Assembly: GCF_000717055.1 (NCBI RefSeq)
Contig: NZ_JNXI01000016.1
Coordinates: forward strand, 1 to 64,000
DNA length: 64,000 nt
Source of the DNA: Streptomyces iakyrus
GTDB lineage: Bacteria; Actinomycetota; Actinomycetes; Streptomycetales; Streptomycetaceae
Reading direction: 5' to 3'
How positions within the stretch are numbered: position 1 is the stretch's first letter; every line of letters begins with the position of its first letter. Below, piece by piece: positions 15,960 through 24,429 of this stretch. The notes beneath the pieces were generated by a model, which did no database searches, had not been told where the DNA came from, and saw nothing but the letters and a program-made list of their open reading frames with translations. The translations under genes were made by a program, and so were the position numbers.

Positions 15960-18014
15960 TCAGTCACCGGACGATCCGAGGATGAGCGAGACCTTCCGCT
16001 CCTTGCCGCCGCGTTCGACGGTCAGCTCCAGGCGGTCGCCGGGGCGGTGTGCCCGGGTCTTGACGATCAGTTCCTCGCCGGAGTGCACGCGCCCGCCGTC
16101 GACCTCCGTGATGACGTCACCCGACTTGATCCCGGCCTTGGCGCCCGGGCCGCCCGGGGTGACCGGTGCTCCGCCCTCGCTGCCCTCGGTGGCGACGCGG
16201 GCGCCGTCGCCCGTGTAGTCCATGTCGAGGGTGATGCCGATGACCGGGTGGGTCGCCTTCCCGGTGTTGATCAGCTCTTCGGCGACGCGTTTGCCCTGGT
16301 TGATGGGTATGGCGAAGCCGAGGCCTATCGAACCGGAACGGCCGCTGTCCTGTGTGGACCCGCTGCCCGCCGAGCGGATGGCCGAGTTGATGCCGATGAC
16401 CCGGGCCCGGGCGTCGAGCAGGGGGCCGCCGGAGTTGCCCGGGTTGATGGGCGCGTCGGTCTGCAGCGCGTCGACGTACGACACGTCGCTGCCGTCACCC
16501 TTCTCGCCGCCGGCCGTGATGGGCCGCTGCTTGGCGCTGATGATGCCGGAGGTGACCGTGCCCGCCAGGTCGAAGGGGGCGCCGATGGCCACGACCGGGT
16601 CGCCGACCTGCACGTTGTCCGAGTTGCCGAGGGCCAGCGGGGTGAGCCCGCTGACGCCCTTCACCCTGACGACGGCGAGGTCGTAGCCGCTGTCCCGGCC
16701 GACCACCTCGGCCTGGGCGGTCTGCCCGCCGTTGAAGGTCACGGTGATCTCGCCGCTCGATCCGGCGGGCTGCACGACGTGGTTGTTGGTGAGGATGTGC
16801 CCACGGGTGTCGAGCACGAAGCCGGTGCCCGTGCCCTGCTCGCCCGCGCCGCTGACGTGCAGCGTGACCACACTGGGCAGGGCCCGCCCGGCGATCCCGG
16901 CCACGCTGTCCGCGTCCCGCGCGGCGGCCTCCTTCCCGGCCTGCGGCAGCTCGACGGTCCCGACGCCCCCGTTCCGCTCCAGATACGTCCCTACGACGCC
17001 GCCGATGCCCCCGGAAACCAGCGCGAGCAGCACGGCACCGAGGACCAGGGACTTCTTGCCCCGCTTGCGCCGCTGCTCCGTGCTCGGCACGGCGGCGCCG
17101 TTCTGCTGGAGAGGGCCGTGTCCCCCGGCACCCGCGGGAGCGGCCCAGGGGTCGTAGCGCTGCCAGGGGCCCGGGGCGGGAGCGGGTGCCGGCGCATCGG
17201 CGTGCACCGGCACGGCCGGTACAGGGGCGCCGGGGTGCGGCATCTCGGACGAGGCCGGAGGAGCGGGCATGTGCGCGGCGGGCGCCGGGATGCGGGAGGG
17301 CGTCGGCATCTCAGCCGGTGCGTGAGCCGTGGACGCGTGATCGCCGGAAGGCGCCGGCATCTCGGTCGACGCCGGCGCGGGAACGCCGGAGGGCGGGGCA
17401 GGCGGGGTGGTGCCGTGCCCGGACGGTGCTGCGAGGGGGCCCGGCGCGGTGGGCTGCTGCCCCGGTGCCGCCACGCCCTGCGCGGGTGTCGCCGCCGGGT
17501 GCTGCACGGGCGGCGCGGGCGCCCAGGGGCCGGGTTCGCCGTAGGGCGGGGTGCTGTAGGGGTCGGGGTCGTGCAGCGGCCTGGGAGCGCCCTCGGCCGG
17601 TCCGGCGGACGAGACGGACGCGGCGGGGGCTGCGGACGCGGCGGGGACGTCCTGACCGCCCGGCTCCCGGGCAGCGGGGACCGCGACAGTGGCCTGGGCG
17701 GCGGCCTCGCCGGGAGCGGCCTCCCCCGCCCCGGGTGCCGCTGCGGCAGGCTTCTCCAAGCCTCCGGCCGGTCCCCCGGACGGAACCGCCTCGGGGCGCC
17801 TCAACTCGTAGTCGCCGTCCTCGGCGGGCCGGGCCGCCGGCTGCGCCAGCTCGAAGTCCCCGTCGGTGCCGGCCGGCTCCGCCGCGTCCGTCACCGGCCC
17901 GCGCGCGCCCGGATCCTCCGCGACGGCCCCGTCCGTACCCTCCGGCTCTTCCGCAACGTCCTGCGGCCGTGGACGGCTCCACCACTTCGCTTTCGTGGGC
18001 TTCCCCTCGTTCAT
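15960..18014 (-). CDS. htrA: HtrA/DegP-like membrane-anchored serine protease with PDZ domain
   Basis: The product is 684 aa from ATG 18014 (MNEGKPTKAKWWSRPRPQD), with GGGAGAG just upstream. About 310 residues of Pro/Ala/Glu-rich cytoplasmic sequence precede one membrane helix (KSLVLGAVLLALVSGGIGG, about residues 320-340). The extracellular trypsin domain has the triad in LTNNHVV (about 411), SGYDLAVV (about 446) and NPGNSGGPLL (about 526). A PDZ domain closes the protein. It is expected to degrade or refold misfolded secreted proteins. It sits between the anti-sigma factor and tatB, the order seen for M. tuberculosis HtrA, so regulation by the neighbouring ECF sigma factor is likely. Confidence 0.92.
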   Translation of the reverse strand: MNEGKPTKAKWWSRPRPQDVAEEPEGTDGAVAEDPGARGPVTDAAEPAGTDGDFELAQPAARPAEDGDYELRRPEAVPSGGPAGGLEKPAAAAPGAGEAAPGEAAAQATVAVPAAREPGGQDVPAASAAPAASVSSAGPAEGAPRPLHDPDPYSTPPYGEPGPWAPAPPVQHPAATPAQGVAAPGQQPTAPGPLAAPSGHGTTPPAPPSGVPAPASTEMPAPSGDHASTAHAPAEMPTPSRIPAPAAHMPAPPASSEMPHPGAPVPAVPVHADAPAPAPAPGPWQRYDPWAAPAGAGGHGPLQQNGAAVPSTEQRRKRGKKSLVLGAVLLALVSGGIGGVVGTYLERNGGVGTVELPQAGKEAAARDADSVAGIAGRALPSVVTLHVSGAGEQGTGTGFVLDTRGHILTNNHVVQPAGSSGEITVTFNGGQTAQAEVVGRDSGYDLAVVRVKGVSGLTPLALGNSDNVQVGDPVVAIGAPFDLAGTVTSGIISAKQRPITAGGEKGDGSDVSYVDALQTDAPINPGNSGGPLLDARARVIGINSAIRSAGSGSTQDSGRSGSIGLGFAIPINQGKRVAEELINTGKATHPVIGITLDMDYTGDGARVATEGSEGGAPVTPGGPGAKAGIKSGDVITEVDGGRVHSGEELIVKTRAHRPGDRLELTVERGGKERKVSLILGSSGD

Positions 18015-18145
18015 GCTCTCCCCACAGCCGCGGCACGGCTCGTCGCAGTGGCCGCGGTTCGTCGAATCGGCGCCCGGCCACACCTCGGCCGTGGGCGACA
18101 ACCCCCGGATTCAATCAGGTTCGCGGGCCGGTGCGCAGAGTCCGG

Positions 18146-19186
18146 TCAGCGAGCCGTGCGTGAGGAGGCGGGGGAAGAGGGGGACGAGGCCGCGTCCGGG
18201 AGGGGCTCGGTGAACAGGGGGGCCGTGATCTCGGGGACCGTGGACCACGAGGTCAGGGCGGCCGGCGTGGCCGCTTCGAGCGGACGTATCAGCGGGGACA
18301 TGACGGCCGCACCGGCCACCACCGGGGCGGTCAGCGCGTGCAGCGCGTGGTGCCGGGCGGCGGACGGAACCCCGGGCAGCAGCGGCGCGGACACCTCGGT
18401 CGGGGCGACCGGGCCGTGCCCGAGCATGCTCTGGCCGTGCACCTGCCCGAGCAGCGGCGCCGTGCGGCGGCGCTGGGATTCGGGAGGGGCCGCGGGGCCG
18501 GTGCCCTGGGTGCGCATCGGGGTCACGTTGCTTCCCGAGCCCTGGCCGCCACGGGCCTCCGTGTCGGCCGGGGTGACGGTGGAGACGCCGCCCAGCGCGA
18601 TCGCGGCCAGGGAGACGGCACCGGCGGCGACGAACGCGAACCGCAGCCGCGACGAGGACCGGTCGGTGTCGTGCCGGCCGACGTCGTGGATGCGGAAGCC
18701 CTTCCCCGGGGGCAGGCCCCGGGGGTCCGAGGGCAGAGCGCCGCTGTCGGAGGGCAGGCTCGGGCTGCCCGGGGAGGCGGGCAGCCCGGGCAGGTGCGGC
18801 CGGGCCGGGGCGTACCCGAAGTCGAACCGCTCGCCGCGCTTCACTCCGAACGCCCCGGACGAGCCGAACCGCCCGGACAGTCCGCCGGGCAGGTCTCCTC
18901 CGCCCGGCGGTGTGAGATCACCGTCCGGGCCGCCGCCCGCGGGTAGTCCCTGCAGGCGGGCCAGGAAGCTCTCGGAGGGGGGCGGCGGGGCCGCCTCCGC
19001 GAAGACGTTCTTCAGCCGGCGCTGGGCGTCCACCTCCGCCTTGCACTTCGGGCAGGTGGCCACGTGCGCCAGTACGCGCTCACGCGCGTCATGACCGAGC
19101 TCTCCGTCCACCAGGGCGGAGAGTCGGTCTCCCAGATGCTGCTCTGCGAGGTGACCCTCGGAAGCTTTCGGCCGAGATCCGCTCAC
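18146..19186 (-). CDS. zinc-associated anti-sigma factor (RseA-like)
   Basis: The product is 346 aa from GTG 19186, which overlaps the sigma-factor stop in GTGA. The N-terminal cytoplasmic anti-sigma domain contains [15 protein letters not shown] and the Hx3Cx2C motif HVATCPKC of the ZAS family. A Pro/Gly-rich linker leads to one membrane helix ([19 protein letters not shown], about residues 165-185) and a long extracytoplasmic tail. It should hold the co-encoded ECF sigma factor inactive and release it on envelope or redox stress. Translational coupling fits the 1:1 stoichiometry of such pairs. Confidence 0.88.
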   Translation of the reverse strand: MSGSRPKASEGHLAEQHLGDRLSALVDGELGHDARERVLAHVATCPKCKAEVDAQRRLKNVFAEAAPPPPSESFLARLQGLPAGGGPDGDLTPPGGGDLPGGLSGRFGSSGAFGVKRGERFDFGYAPARPHLPGLPASPGSPSLPSDSGALPSDPRGLPPGKGFRIHDVGRHDTDRSSSRLRFAFVAAGAVSLAAIALGGVSTVTPADTEARGGQGSGSNVTPMRTQGTGPAAPPESQRRRTAPLLGQVHGQSMLGHGPVAPTEVSAPLLPGVPSAARHHALHALTAPVVAGAAVMSPLIRPLEAATPAALTSWSTVPEITAPLFTEPLPDAASSPSSPASSRTAR

Positions 19187-19956
19187 GCGCTCGCGCCCCC
19201 TCCTCCCAGGGCGGGAACACGGGGCACGAAGGAGCGGCGCTCGGCACGCGCCTCCGGAGAGCGGTGCGCGAGGGCCTTGCGCAGCTGGGAGCGGCCACGG
19301 TGGATCCGCGAGCGGACCGTCCCGAGCTTGACGCCGAGCGTCGCGGCGATCTCCTCGTACGACAGTCCTTCGATGTCGCACAGGACGACCGCGGCGCGGA
19401 ACTCCGGGGCGAGGGTGTCGAGGGCCTGCTGGACGTCCGCGTCGAAGTGCGCGTCGTTGAAGACCTGCTGCGGTGTGGGCTCCTTGCTGGGCAGCCGCTC
19501 GGCCGCGTCCTCGCCGAGCGCGTCGAAACGGATGCGCTGCTTGCGGCGGACCATGTCCAGGAACAGGTTCGTGGTGATGCGGTGCAGCCAGCCCTCGAAG
19601 GTGCCCGGCGTGTACGTCGACAGGGAGCGGAAGACGCGGACGAAGACCTCCTGCGTGAGGTCCTCCGCGTCGTGCTGGTTGCCGGTCAGACGGTAGGCGA
19701 GCCGGTAGACCCGGCCGCTGTGCGTGCTGACGATCTCCTCCCACGTGGGCGGAGTCCACGCCTGCCCGTCCGCGTCGGTGGTGAAGGTCGCGGTCTGGGC
19801 GAAGTCAGCGGCGTGACTGTGGTCAGCAGCGGTGTCGTTCACGGATGTCGGCCTGCCCGCCGATCCGAGGAAGCGCCGGAGCACTCCTCCGCGATCCACA
19901 GGCGCAGCCGCACCTCCCCTGTCAGCTCTGGTGGTGTCCAGTGGAGCCCCTACCAT
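19183..19956 (-). CDS. sigE: ECF sigma factor, SigE (mycobacterial) type
   Basis: From ATG 19956 the product is 257 aa. Region 2 reads [20 protein letters not shown] and [20 protein letters not shown]. Region 4 reads [20 protein letters not shown] and [20 protein letters not shown]. These segments are very close to M. tuberculosis SigE. GCGAGG lies six bases before the ATG. An in-frame GTG at 20073 would add 39 residues; the first twenty of those codons have coding-like bias, so a second translation start is possible, as reported for mycobacterial SigE. The symbol is by analogy and differs from S. coelicolor SigE (SCO3356). It is divergent from the O-methyltransferase gene. Confidence 0.88.
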   Translation of the reverse strand: MVGAPLDTTRADRGGAAAPVDRGGVLRRFLGSAGRPTSVNDTAADHSHAADFAQTATFTTDADGQAWTPPTWEEIVSTHSGRVYRLAYRLTGNQHDAEDLTQEVFVRVFRSLSTYTPGTFEGWLHRITTNLFLDMVRRKQRIRFDALGEDAAERLPSKEPTPQQVFNDAHFDADVQQALDTLAPEFRAAVVLCDIEGLSYEEIAATLGVKLGTVRSRIHRGRSQLRKALAHRSPEARAERRSFVPRVPALGGGGASA

Positions 19957-20196
19957 AGCCACCTCGCCCGTTAGGACCGGATAAGCGGTTTTACGAGAAT
20001 TTGATCTGGGCTGATACGCCTCGTACTGCTGCGTCGGCACGTGCACGACGTCCTGCTTCACGTCCTGATCCACCGCCCGCCCCCCGTCCCGGCCCGCGCC
20101 ACTTGCTCATCCCTTTAAACGACCGGTCCCATCTGCGGGTTCCCGTGCCCAACGGATACAGTCACGCCCAGGCATTCACGGGGACAGGAGAGGGTC

Positions 20197-20829
20197 ATTA
20201 CCGGCAACCGGCAGACGAGCTGGGCGTTCGCCGACGCCTATGTCGCCGAGGGCGAAGCGCTGCACTGGGCCCGGGACCGGGCCCGTGAGGCAGGGCTGCG
20301 CTCGGTGACGCCCGGCACGGGCGCCGCACTGCGGTTGCTGGCCGCGTCCGTCGACGCCAAGGCCGTCGCGGAGATCGGGACCGGCTGCGGCGTCTCCGGG
20401 ATCCACCTCCTGCACGGTATGCGGCCCGACGGTGTTCTGACGACCGTGGACCCGGAGCCGGAGCACCAGCAGTTCGCCCGCCAGGCCTTCCGCGCCTGCG
20501 GCTTCGCCAGCAACCGGGCCCGCTTCATCCCGGGCCGCGCCCTGGACGTGCTGCCCCGCCTCGCGGACGCCGGTTACGACCTGGTCTTCTGCGACGGTGA
20601 CCGCCTGGAGGTCATGGACTACCTCGCTGAATCGTTGCGTCTGCTGCGCACCGGCGGGCTGGTCGTGTTCGAGGGCGCCTTCGCGAACGGCCGGACGGTG
20701 GACTCCGGTCCGCAGCCCACGGAGGTGCTGCGGCTGCGTGAGCTGCTGCGCGCGGTGCGCGAGAGCCAGGAGCTGGTGCCGTCACTGCTGCCGGTGGGCG
20801 ACGGGCTGCTGTGCGCGGTGAAACGCTGA
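20197..20829 (+). CDS. SAM-dependent O-methyltransferase (class I), probable ATT start
   Basis: The frame is open from the stop at 20116. The only canonical start is GTG 20305, which would delete helices that are clearly coding (for example TSWAFADAYVAEGEALHWAR). AGGAGAGG (20186-20193) lies just before ATT at 20197, giving a 210-aa product that begins ITGNRQTSW. No ATG, GTG or TTG occurs between the ribosome site and the coding helices. The SAM motif I is AVAEIGTGCGVSGIHLL, followed by DPEPEHQQFAR and LVFCDGDRLEVMDY. It matches the catechol-O-methyltransferase-like family and the gene divergent from sigE in mycobacteria. Acceptor unknown. Confidence 0.82.
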   Translation: MTGNRQTSWAFADAYVAEGEALHWARDRAREAGLRSVTPGTGAALRLLAASVDAKAVAEIGTGCGVSGIHLLHGMRPDGVLTTVDPEPEHQQFARQAFRACGFASNRARFIPGRALDVLPRLADAGYDLVFCDGDRLEVMDYLAESLRLLRTGGLVVFEGAFANGRTVDSGPQPTEVLRLRELLRAVRESQELVPSLLPVGDGLLCAVKR

Positions 20830-20892
20830 CCGGACGGCACGTTAGCGGAGCCGGAGCCGGGGCAGGCGAGTGTCATCGGTGAGAAAACAGCC

Positions 20893-20920
20893 GCCCCGGC
20901 ATCACGGGTGATGCCGGGGC
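20893..20920. terminator. bidirectional hairpin terminator
   Basis: GCCCCGGCATCAC (20893-20905) and GTGATGCCGGGGC (20908-20920) are perfectly complementary with a tight loop. It lies between the convergent methyltransferase and DUF3117 genes. Confidence 0.8.
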
Positions 20921-20947
20921 AACTGAAAGGGTATGGTCGCTTGCGCG

Positions 20948-21115
20948 TCAGCCGACGACCTTCTTGAGGGCGTCGCCCAGCGCGTCGGCCTCGTCCGGGG
21001 TCAGCTCGACGACGAGCCGACCGCCGCCTTCGAGCGGAACGCGCATGACGATGCCCCGCCCCTCCTTGGTCACCTCGAGCGGGCCATCACCCGTCCGCGG
21101 CTTCATGGCCGCCAT
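20948..21115 (-). CDS. DUF3117 domain-containing small protein, 55 aa
   Basis: The start is ATG 21115, preceded by GGAAGGGG. The peptide begins MAAMKPRTGDGPLEVTKEGR and ends DALGDALKKVVG. It is the whole DUF3117 domain, a small soluble protein found across actinobacteria; the M. tuberculosis homologue is Rv1211, next to tagA, as here. Function is not settled. A plausible promoter lies at 21237-21266, leaving a leader of about 115 bases. Confidence 0.88.
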   Translation of the reverse strand: MAAMKPRTGDGPLEVTKEGRGIVMRVPLEGGGRLVVELTPDEADALGDALKKVVG

Positions 21116-21236
21116 GCTCGTTCCCCTTCCTGAAACCCAGCTCATCGTCAAAGCCGACGGCCCCTGAGAAGGGCACACGTGCGGTTCCTTGTGGCAGGAC
21201 ACGCGACACCGGCATCGAACACATTGCTTCCAGGCC

Positions 21237-21266
21237 ATTATCCCGCATCTCAGGACCCGATGACCA
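21237..21266 (-). promoter_or_regulatory. sigma70-type promoter for the DUF3117 gene
   Basis: On the minus strand the -10 is GATAAT (21237-21242), and TGGTCA (21261-21266) lies 18 bases upstream as a weak -35. The -10 is close to consensus, rare in this GC-rich sequence. Confidence 0.4.
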
Positions 21267-21449
21267 ACATCAGTAGGCATCGCTTGGGCAACGCACGCGA
21301 GCAAAACCACTCAATTCGGCGATGAAACTGCGATACTCCGCCGCCGCACACACATCCGCCGAACCGATCCGGACGAGAATTCTTTGACGCAGGTCACACG
21401 TCCGGTCCGGTTCCCCGTCCGCGATCTCCGTCATGCTGTCCTGCAGACC

Positions 21450-21475
21450 CGGGACGTACCGGCCGGTACGTCCCG
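21450..21475. promoter_or_regulatory. 26-bp perfect palindrome upstream of the enoyl-CoA hydratase gene
   Basis: The left half is CGGGACGTACCGG (21450-21462) and the right half its exact reverse complement (21463-21475). The core ACCGGCCGGT resembles TetR-family operators such as those of fatty-acid and phenylacetate regulators. It ends 24 bases before the ATG and 12 before the ribosome site. The rest of the gap 21116-21499 holds the DUF3117 promoter and a TTGACG (21392-21397) that could be the -35 for this gene. Confidence 0.6.
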
Positions 21476-21499
21476 ATCCGCGACTCGGAGGGGATACGC

Positions 21500-22303
21500 A
21501 TGACCGACACCGTGCTCTACGAGGTGAGCGACGGACTCGCGACGATCACGCTGAACCGCCCGGAGGCGATGAACGCGCTGAACGTGGCGGCCAAGGTCGC
21601 CCTGCGGGAGGCGGTCGAGTCGGCGGCGGGCGACGGCGCCGTACGGGCGGTGCTGCTGACGGCCGCCGGTGACCGGGCGTTCTGCGTCGGACAGGACCTC
21701 AAGGAGCACATCGGGCTGCTGGTCCAGGACCGGGAGACCGGCTCGGGGCAGACCATGAGCACGGTCCGGGAGCACTACAACCCGATCGTGCGGGCGCTGG
21801 CCGGGGCGGCCAAGCCGGTCGTCGCCGCGGTGAACGGGGTGGCGGCCGGGGCGGGCTTCGGCTTCGCGCTCGCCGCTGACTACCGGATCGTGGCGGACAC
21901 GGCGGCGTTCAACACCTCGTTCGCCGGGGTGGCGCTGACCGCCGACTCGGGGATCTCCTGGACGCTGCCGCGGGTGATCGGCCCGGGCCGGGCCGCCGAC
22001 CTGCTGCTCTTCCCGCGGAGCATCAGCGCGCAGGAGGCGTACGAGCTGGGCATCGCCAACCGGCTGGTGCCGGCCGGTGACCTGCGGGCGGAGGCCGAGA
22101 AGGTGGCGCGGGCGCTGGCCGAGGGGCCGACGGTGGCGTACGCGGCGCTCAAGGAATCGGTGGCGTTCGGGCTGACGCACTCCTTGGAGGAGGCCCTGGA
22201 GAAGGAGGACGAGCTGCAGACCCGGGCCGGCTCCTCCGAGGACCACGCGATCGCGGTGCAGGCCTTCGTCAACAAGGAGAAGCCGAAGTACCTGGGGCGT
22301 TGA
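21500..22303 (+). CDS. enoyl-CoA hydratase/isomerase family protein
   Basis: The product is 267 aa with CGGAGGGG before the ATG. Crotonase-fold hallmarks are ATITLNRPEAMNALN, RAFCVGQDLKEH (oxyanion-hole strand), VNGVAAGAGFGFALAADYRI and the late AYELGIANRLV. The catalytic-glutamate positions of classical hydratases are not both obvious: the segment after SFAGVALTADSG has Asp in place of the first Glu, as in PaaG/PaaB-type isomerases. It should act on a CoA thioester in fatty-acid or phenylacetate breakdown. Control by a TetR-type repressor binding the palindrome upstream is inferred. Confidence 0.87.
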   Translation: MTDTVLYEVSDGLATITLNRPEAMNALNVAAKVALREAVESAAGDGAVRAVLLTAAGDRAFCVGQDLKEHIGLLVQDRETGSGQTMSTVREHYNPIVRALAGAAKPVVAAVNGVAAGAGFGFALAADYRIVADTAAFNTSFAGVALTADSGISWTLPRVIGPGRAADLLLFPRSISAQEAYELGIANRLVPAGDLRAEAEKVARALAEGPTVAYAALKESVAFGLTHSLEEALEKEDELQTRAGSSEDHAIAVQAFVNKEKPKYLGR

Positions 22304-22320
22304 AGCTCGTCCCGCGCCCC

Positions 22321-22908
22321 TTACCCGCCCCTTCGGGCGACGCAGGTCTCCAGGTGATCGTCCACCAGGCCGCACGCCTGCATCAGCGCGTACGCCGTCG
22401 TCGGGCCCACGAAGCGCAGGCCCCGCTTCTTCAGGGCCTTGGACAGGGCCGTCGACTCGGGGGTGACGGGCGGGACGTCGGAGAGGGTCCTCGGGGCCGG
22501 GCGGCCGGCCGGGTCGGGGGCGTGGGACCAGACCAGCGCGTCCAGTTCGCCCGGGGACCACTCCGTCAGCGCCCGCGCGTTGGCGAGGGTCGCGTCGATC
22601 TTGGCGCGGTTGCGGATGATGCCGGCGTCGGCCAGGAGGCGCTCGCGGTCGTCGTCGGTGAAGGCGGCGACCGAGGCGATCTTGAAGTCGGCGAACGCGG
22701 CGCGGAAGCCGGGGCGGCGGCGCAGGATCGTGATCCAGGACAGGCCGGACTGGAAGGCCTCCAGGCTGAGGCGCTCGAAGAGCGCGTCGTCGCCGTGGAC
22801 CGGGCGGCCCCACTCCTCGTCGTGGTACGCCACGTACTCCGGGGCGGACAGGGCCCAGGGGCAGCGCAGCGCGCCGTCCGGGCCGGCCAGGGCGGCGCCG
22901 TCGCTCAC
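22321..22908 (-). CDS. tag: DNA-3-methyladenine glycosylase I
   Basis: The product is 195 aa from GTG 22908, overlapping the upstream DivIVA-like gene by four bases (GTGA). TAG features are present: RCPWALSAPEYVAYHDEEWG, with the first Cys and His of the zinc snap, SLEAFQSGLSWITILRRRPG, RFVGPTTAYALMQACG, and DDHLETC with the last His and Cys. It removes 3-methyladenine from alkylated DNA in base-excision repair. The tagA-DUF3117-folP2 neighbourhood matches mycobacteria. Confidence 0.92.
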   Translation of the reverse strand: MSDGAALAGPDGALRCPWALSAPEYVAYHDEEWGRPVHGDDALFERLSLEAFQSGLSWITILRRRPGFRAAFADFKIASVAAFTDDDRERLLADAGIIRNRAKIDATLANARALTEWSPGELDALVWSHAPDPAGRPAPRTLSDVPPVTPESTALSKALKKRGLRFVGPTTAYALMQACGLVDDHLETCVARRGG

Positions 22909-23294
22909 GGCCGGTCTTCCTTCCCGGGGGCGGGCTTGTCCATGGACACGTGGTTCTCCCCGGAGGCGTGCACCGGTCCGTGGCCGGAGCCGGACCGGGC
23001 TCCGGCCAGGGCCGACTCCAGGTCGGCGATGCGGGCGTCGCGCTCGGCGAGCTCGGCGCCGAGGCGGCTGAGGGCGTCGTCCACGTCCGCCATGCGGTAG
23101 CCGCGGGCGGCGAGCGGGAAGCGCAGGCCCTCCACGTCCGCGCGGTCGACCGGGCGGTCCGGGGGCAGCGGGTCCCGCAGCCGCTCGGGGGCGGCCTCGG
23201 GCAGCGGGCCGTTCTCGCCGCCGCCCACCACGGCCAGCGTCACCGCGGCGACCACGACGGCGAGCGCGACGACCAGGAACAGGAACATAACCAT
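22905..23294 (-). CDS. DivIVA-domain membrane protein
   Basis: The product is 129 aa. One N-terminal membrane helix (MFLFLVVALAVVVAAVTLAV) is followed by a short linker and a single DivIVA-type motif, EGLRFPLAARGYRMADVDDA, leading into a coiled coil of about 30 residues. The family marks curved or polar membrane in growth and division; this minimal version has only the lipid-binding-like turn. It is co-transcribed and translationally coupled with tag. Confidence 0.8.
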   Translation of the reverse strand: MVMFLFLVVALAVVVAAVTLAVVGGGENGPLPEAAPERLRDPLPPDRPVDRADVEGLRFPLAARGYRMADVDDALSRLGAELAERDARIADLESALAGARSGSGHGPVHASGENHVSMDKPAPGKEDRP

Positions 23295-23438
23295 CGCGGG
23301 GCCCCCACGGTCGGATGGATCGGACTCTTCGGAAGTCCTCCGAGTCGGATGCTGTCAGGCTCCGATCGTGCCATGAGCGTCCGGCGGTTAGGGTCGCAGG
23401 CGGCGGAAGACGGCACGTACCAGGAAAGGTCACAGGGG

Positions 23439-24299
23439 ATGCTCAGGCTGGGCAGGCGGGAATTCGGGACGCACGAGCCGGTGATCATGGCGATCGTGAA
23501 CCGCACCCCTGACTCCTTCTACGACCGGGGCGCCACCTTCCGCGACGAGCCGGCCCTCGCGCGCGTGGAGCAGGCCGTGGCCGAGGGCGCCGCGATCATC
23601 GACATCGGCGGGGTCAAGGCCGGGCCGGGCGAGGAGGTCACGGCCGAGGAGGAGGCCCGCCGGACGGTCGGGTTCGTGGCGGAGGTGCGGCGGCGGTTCC
23701 CGGACGTGGTCATCAGCGTGGACACCTGGCGGGCCGAGGTCGGCGAGGCGGTGTGCGAGGCCGGGGCCGATCTGCTGAACGACGCGTGGGGCGGGGTCGA
23801 TCCGGGGCTGGCGGAGGTGGCCGCGCGGTACCGGGTGGGCCTGGTGTGCACGCACGCGGGCGGGGCGGAGCCGCGGACGCGGCCGCACCGGATCGCGTAC
23901 GACGATGTCATGGCGGACATCCTGGACGTGACCGTCGGGCTGGCCGAGCGGGCGCTCGCGCTGGGGGTGCCGCGGGAGTCGATCATGATCGACCCGGGGC
24001 ATGACTTCGGGAAGAACACGCGGCACAGCCTGGAGGCGACGCGGCGGCTGGACGAGATGGTCGCCACGGGGTGGCCGGTGCTGGTGTCGCTGTCCAACAA
24101 GGACTTCGTGGGCGAGACGCTGGACCGGCCCGTGAAGGAACGGGTCGTGGGGACGTTGGCGACGACGGCGGTGTCCGCGTGGCTGGGGGCGCAGGTGTAC
24201 CGGGTGCACGAGGTCGCCGAGACGCGGCAGGTGCTGGAGATGGTCTCGGCGATCGCGGGGCATCGAGGTCCTGCCGTTGCCCGGCGCGGGTTGGCCTGA
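23439..24299 (+). CDS. folP2: dihydropteroate synthase-like protein, FolP2 type
   Basis: The product is 286 aa. ATG 23439 follows a weak ACAGGGG; the frame is open further upstream but only as a shadow of the divIVA gene. It has the TIM-barrel pterin-binding layout: IMAIVNRTPDSFYDRGATF, IIDIGGVKAGPGEE, VISVDTWRAEVGEA, LLNDAWGG and IMIDPGHDFGKNTRHSLE. Canonical FolP has NVTPDSFSDGG and DPGIGFGKT, so the pterin and sulfonamide loops differ. Mycobacterial FolP2 was reported to lack DHPS activity; this protein shares its signature, so a different substrate is likely. Confidence 0.85.
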   Translation: MLRLGRREFGTHEPVIMAIVNRTPDSFYDRGATFRDEPALARVEQAVAEGAAIIDIGGVKAGPGEEVTAEEEARRTVGFVAEVRRRFPDVVISVDTWRAEVGEAVCEAGADLLNDAWGGVDPGLAEVAARYRVGLVCTHAGGAEPRTRPHRIAYDDVMADILDVTVGLAERALALGVPRESIMIDPGHDFGKNTRHSLEATRRLDEMVATGWPVLVSLSNKDFVGETLDRPVKERVVGTLATTAVSAWLGAQVYRVHEVAETRQVLEMVSAIAGHRGPAVARRGLA

Positions 24300-24307
24300 C
24301 CGAGGTA

Positions 24308-24328
24308 CCAGGGGGCTCCGCCCCCTGG
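24308..24328. terminator. hairpin terminator between convergent genes
   Basis: CCAGGGGGC-TCC-GCCCCCTGG is a perfect 9-bp stem just after folP2, a form seen often downstream of Streptomyces genes. Confidence 0.7.
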
Positions 24329-24429
24329 ACCCCCGGACCTATGCCCACCCGCCGCCCGAATCGGTCGGACAAGAAGCCCGGCTCGACCGCCCGAAGCGGT
24401 CCGGCAGGAGGCCGGGCTCGAAAAGACCC

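Noticed and set aside
16047..19094. A 1015-codon plus-strand frame opposite htrA and the anti-sigma gene.
   Set aside because: It spans two well-supported genes on the other strand, and its product is Arg/Gly-rich with no recognisable domain. It is a GC-driven shadow.
22950..23438. Upstream extension of the folP2 frame.
   Set aside because: It lies opposite the DivIVA-like gene and its intergenic region. The pterin-binding barrel begins at ATG 23439.
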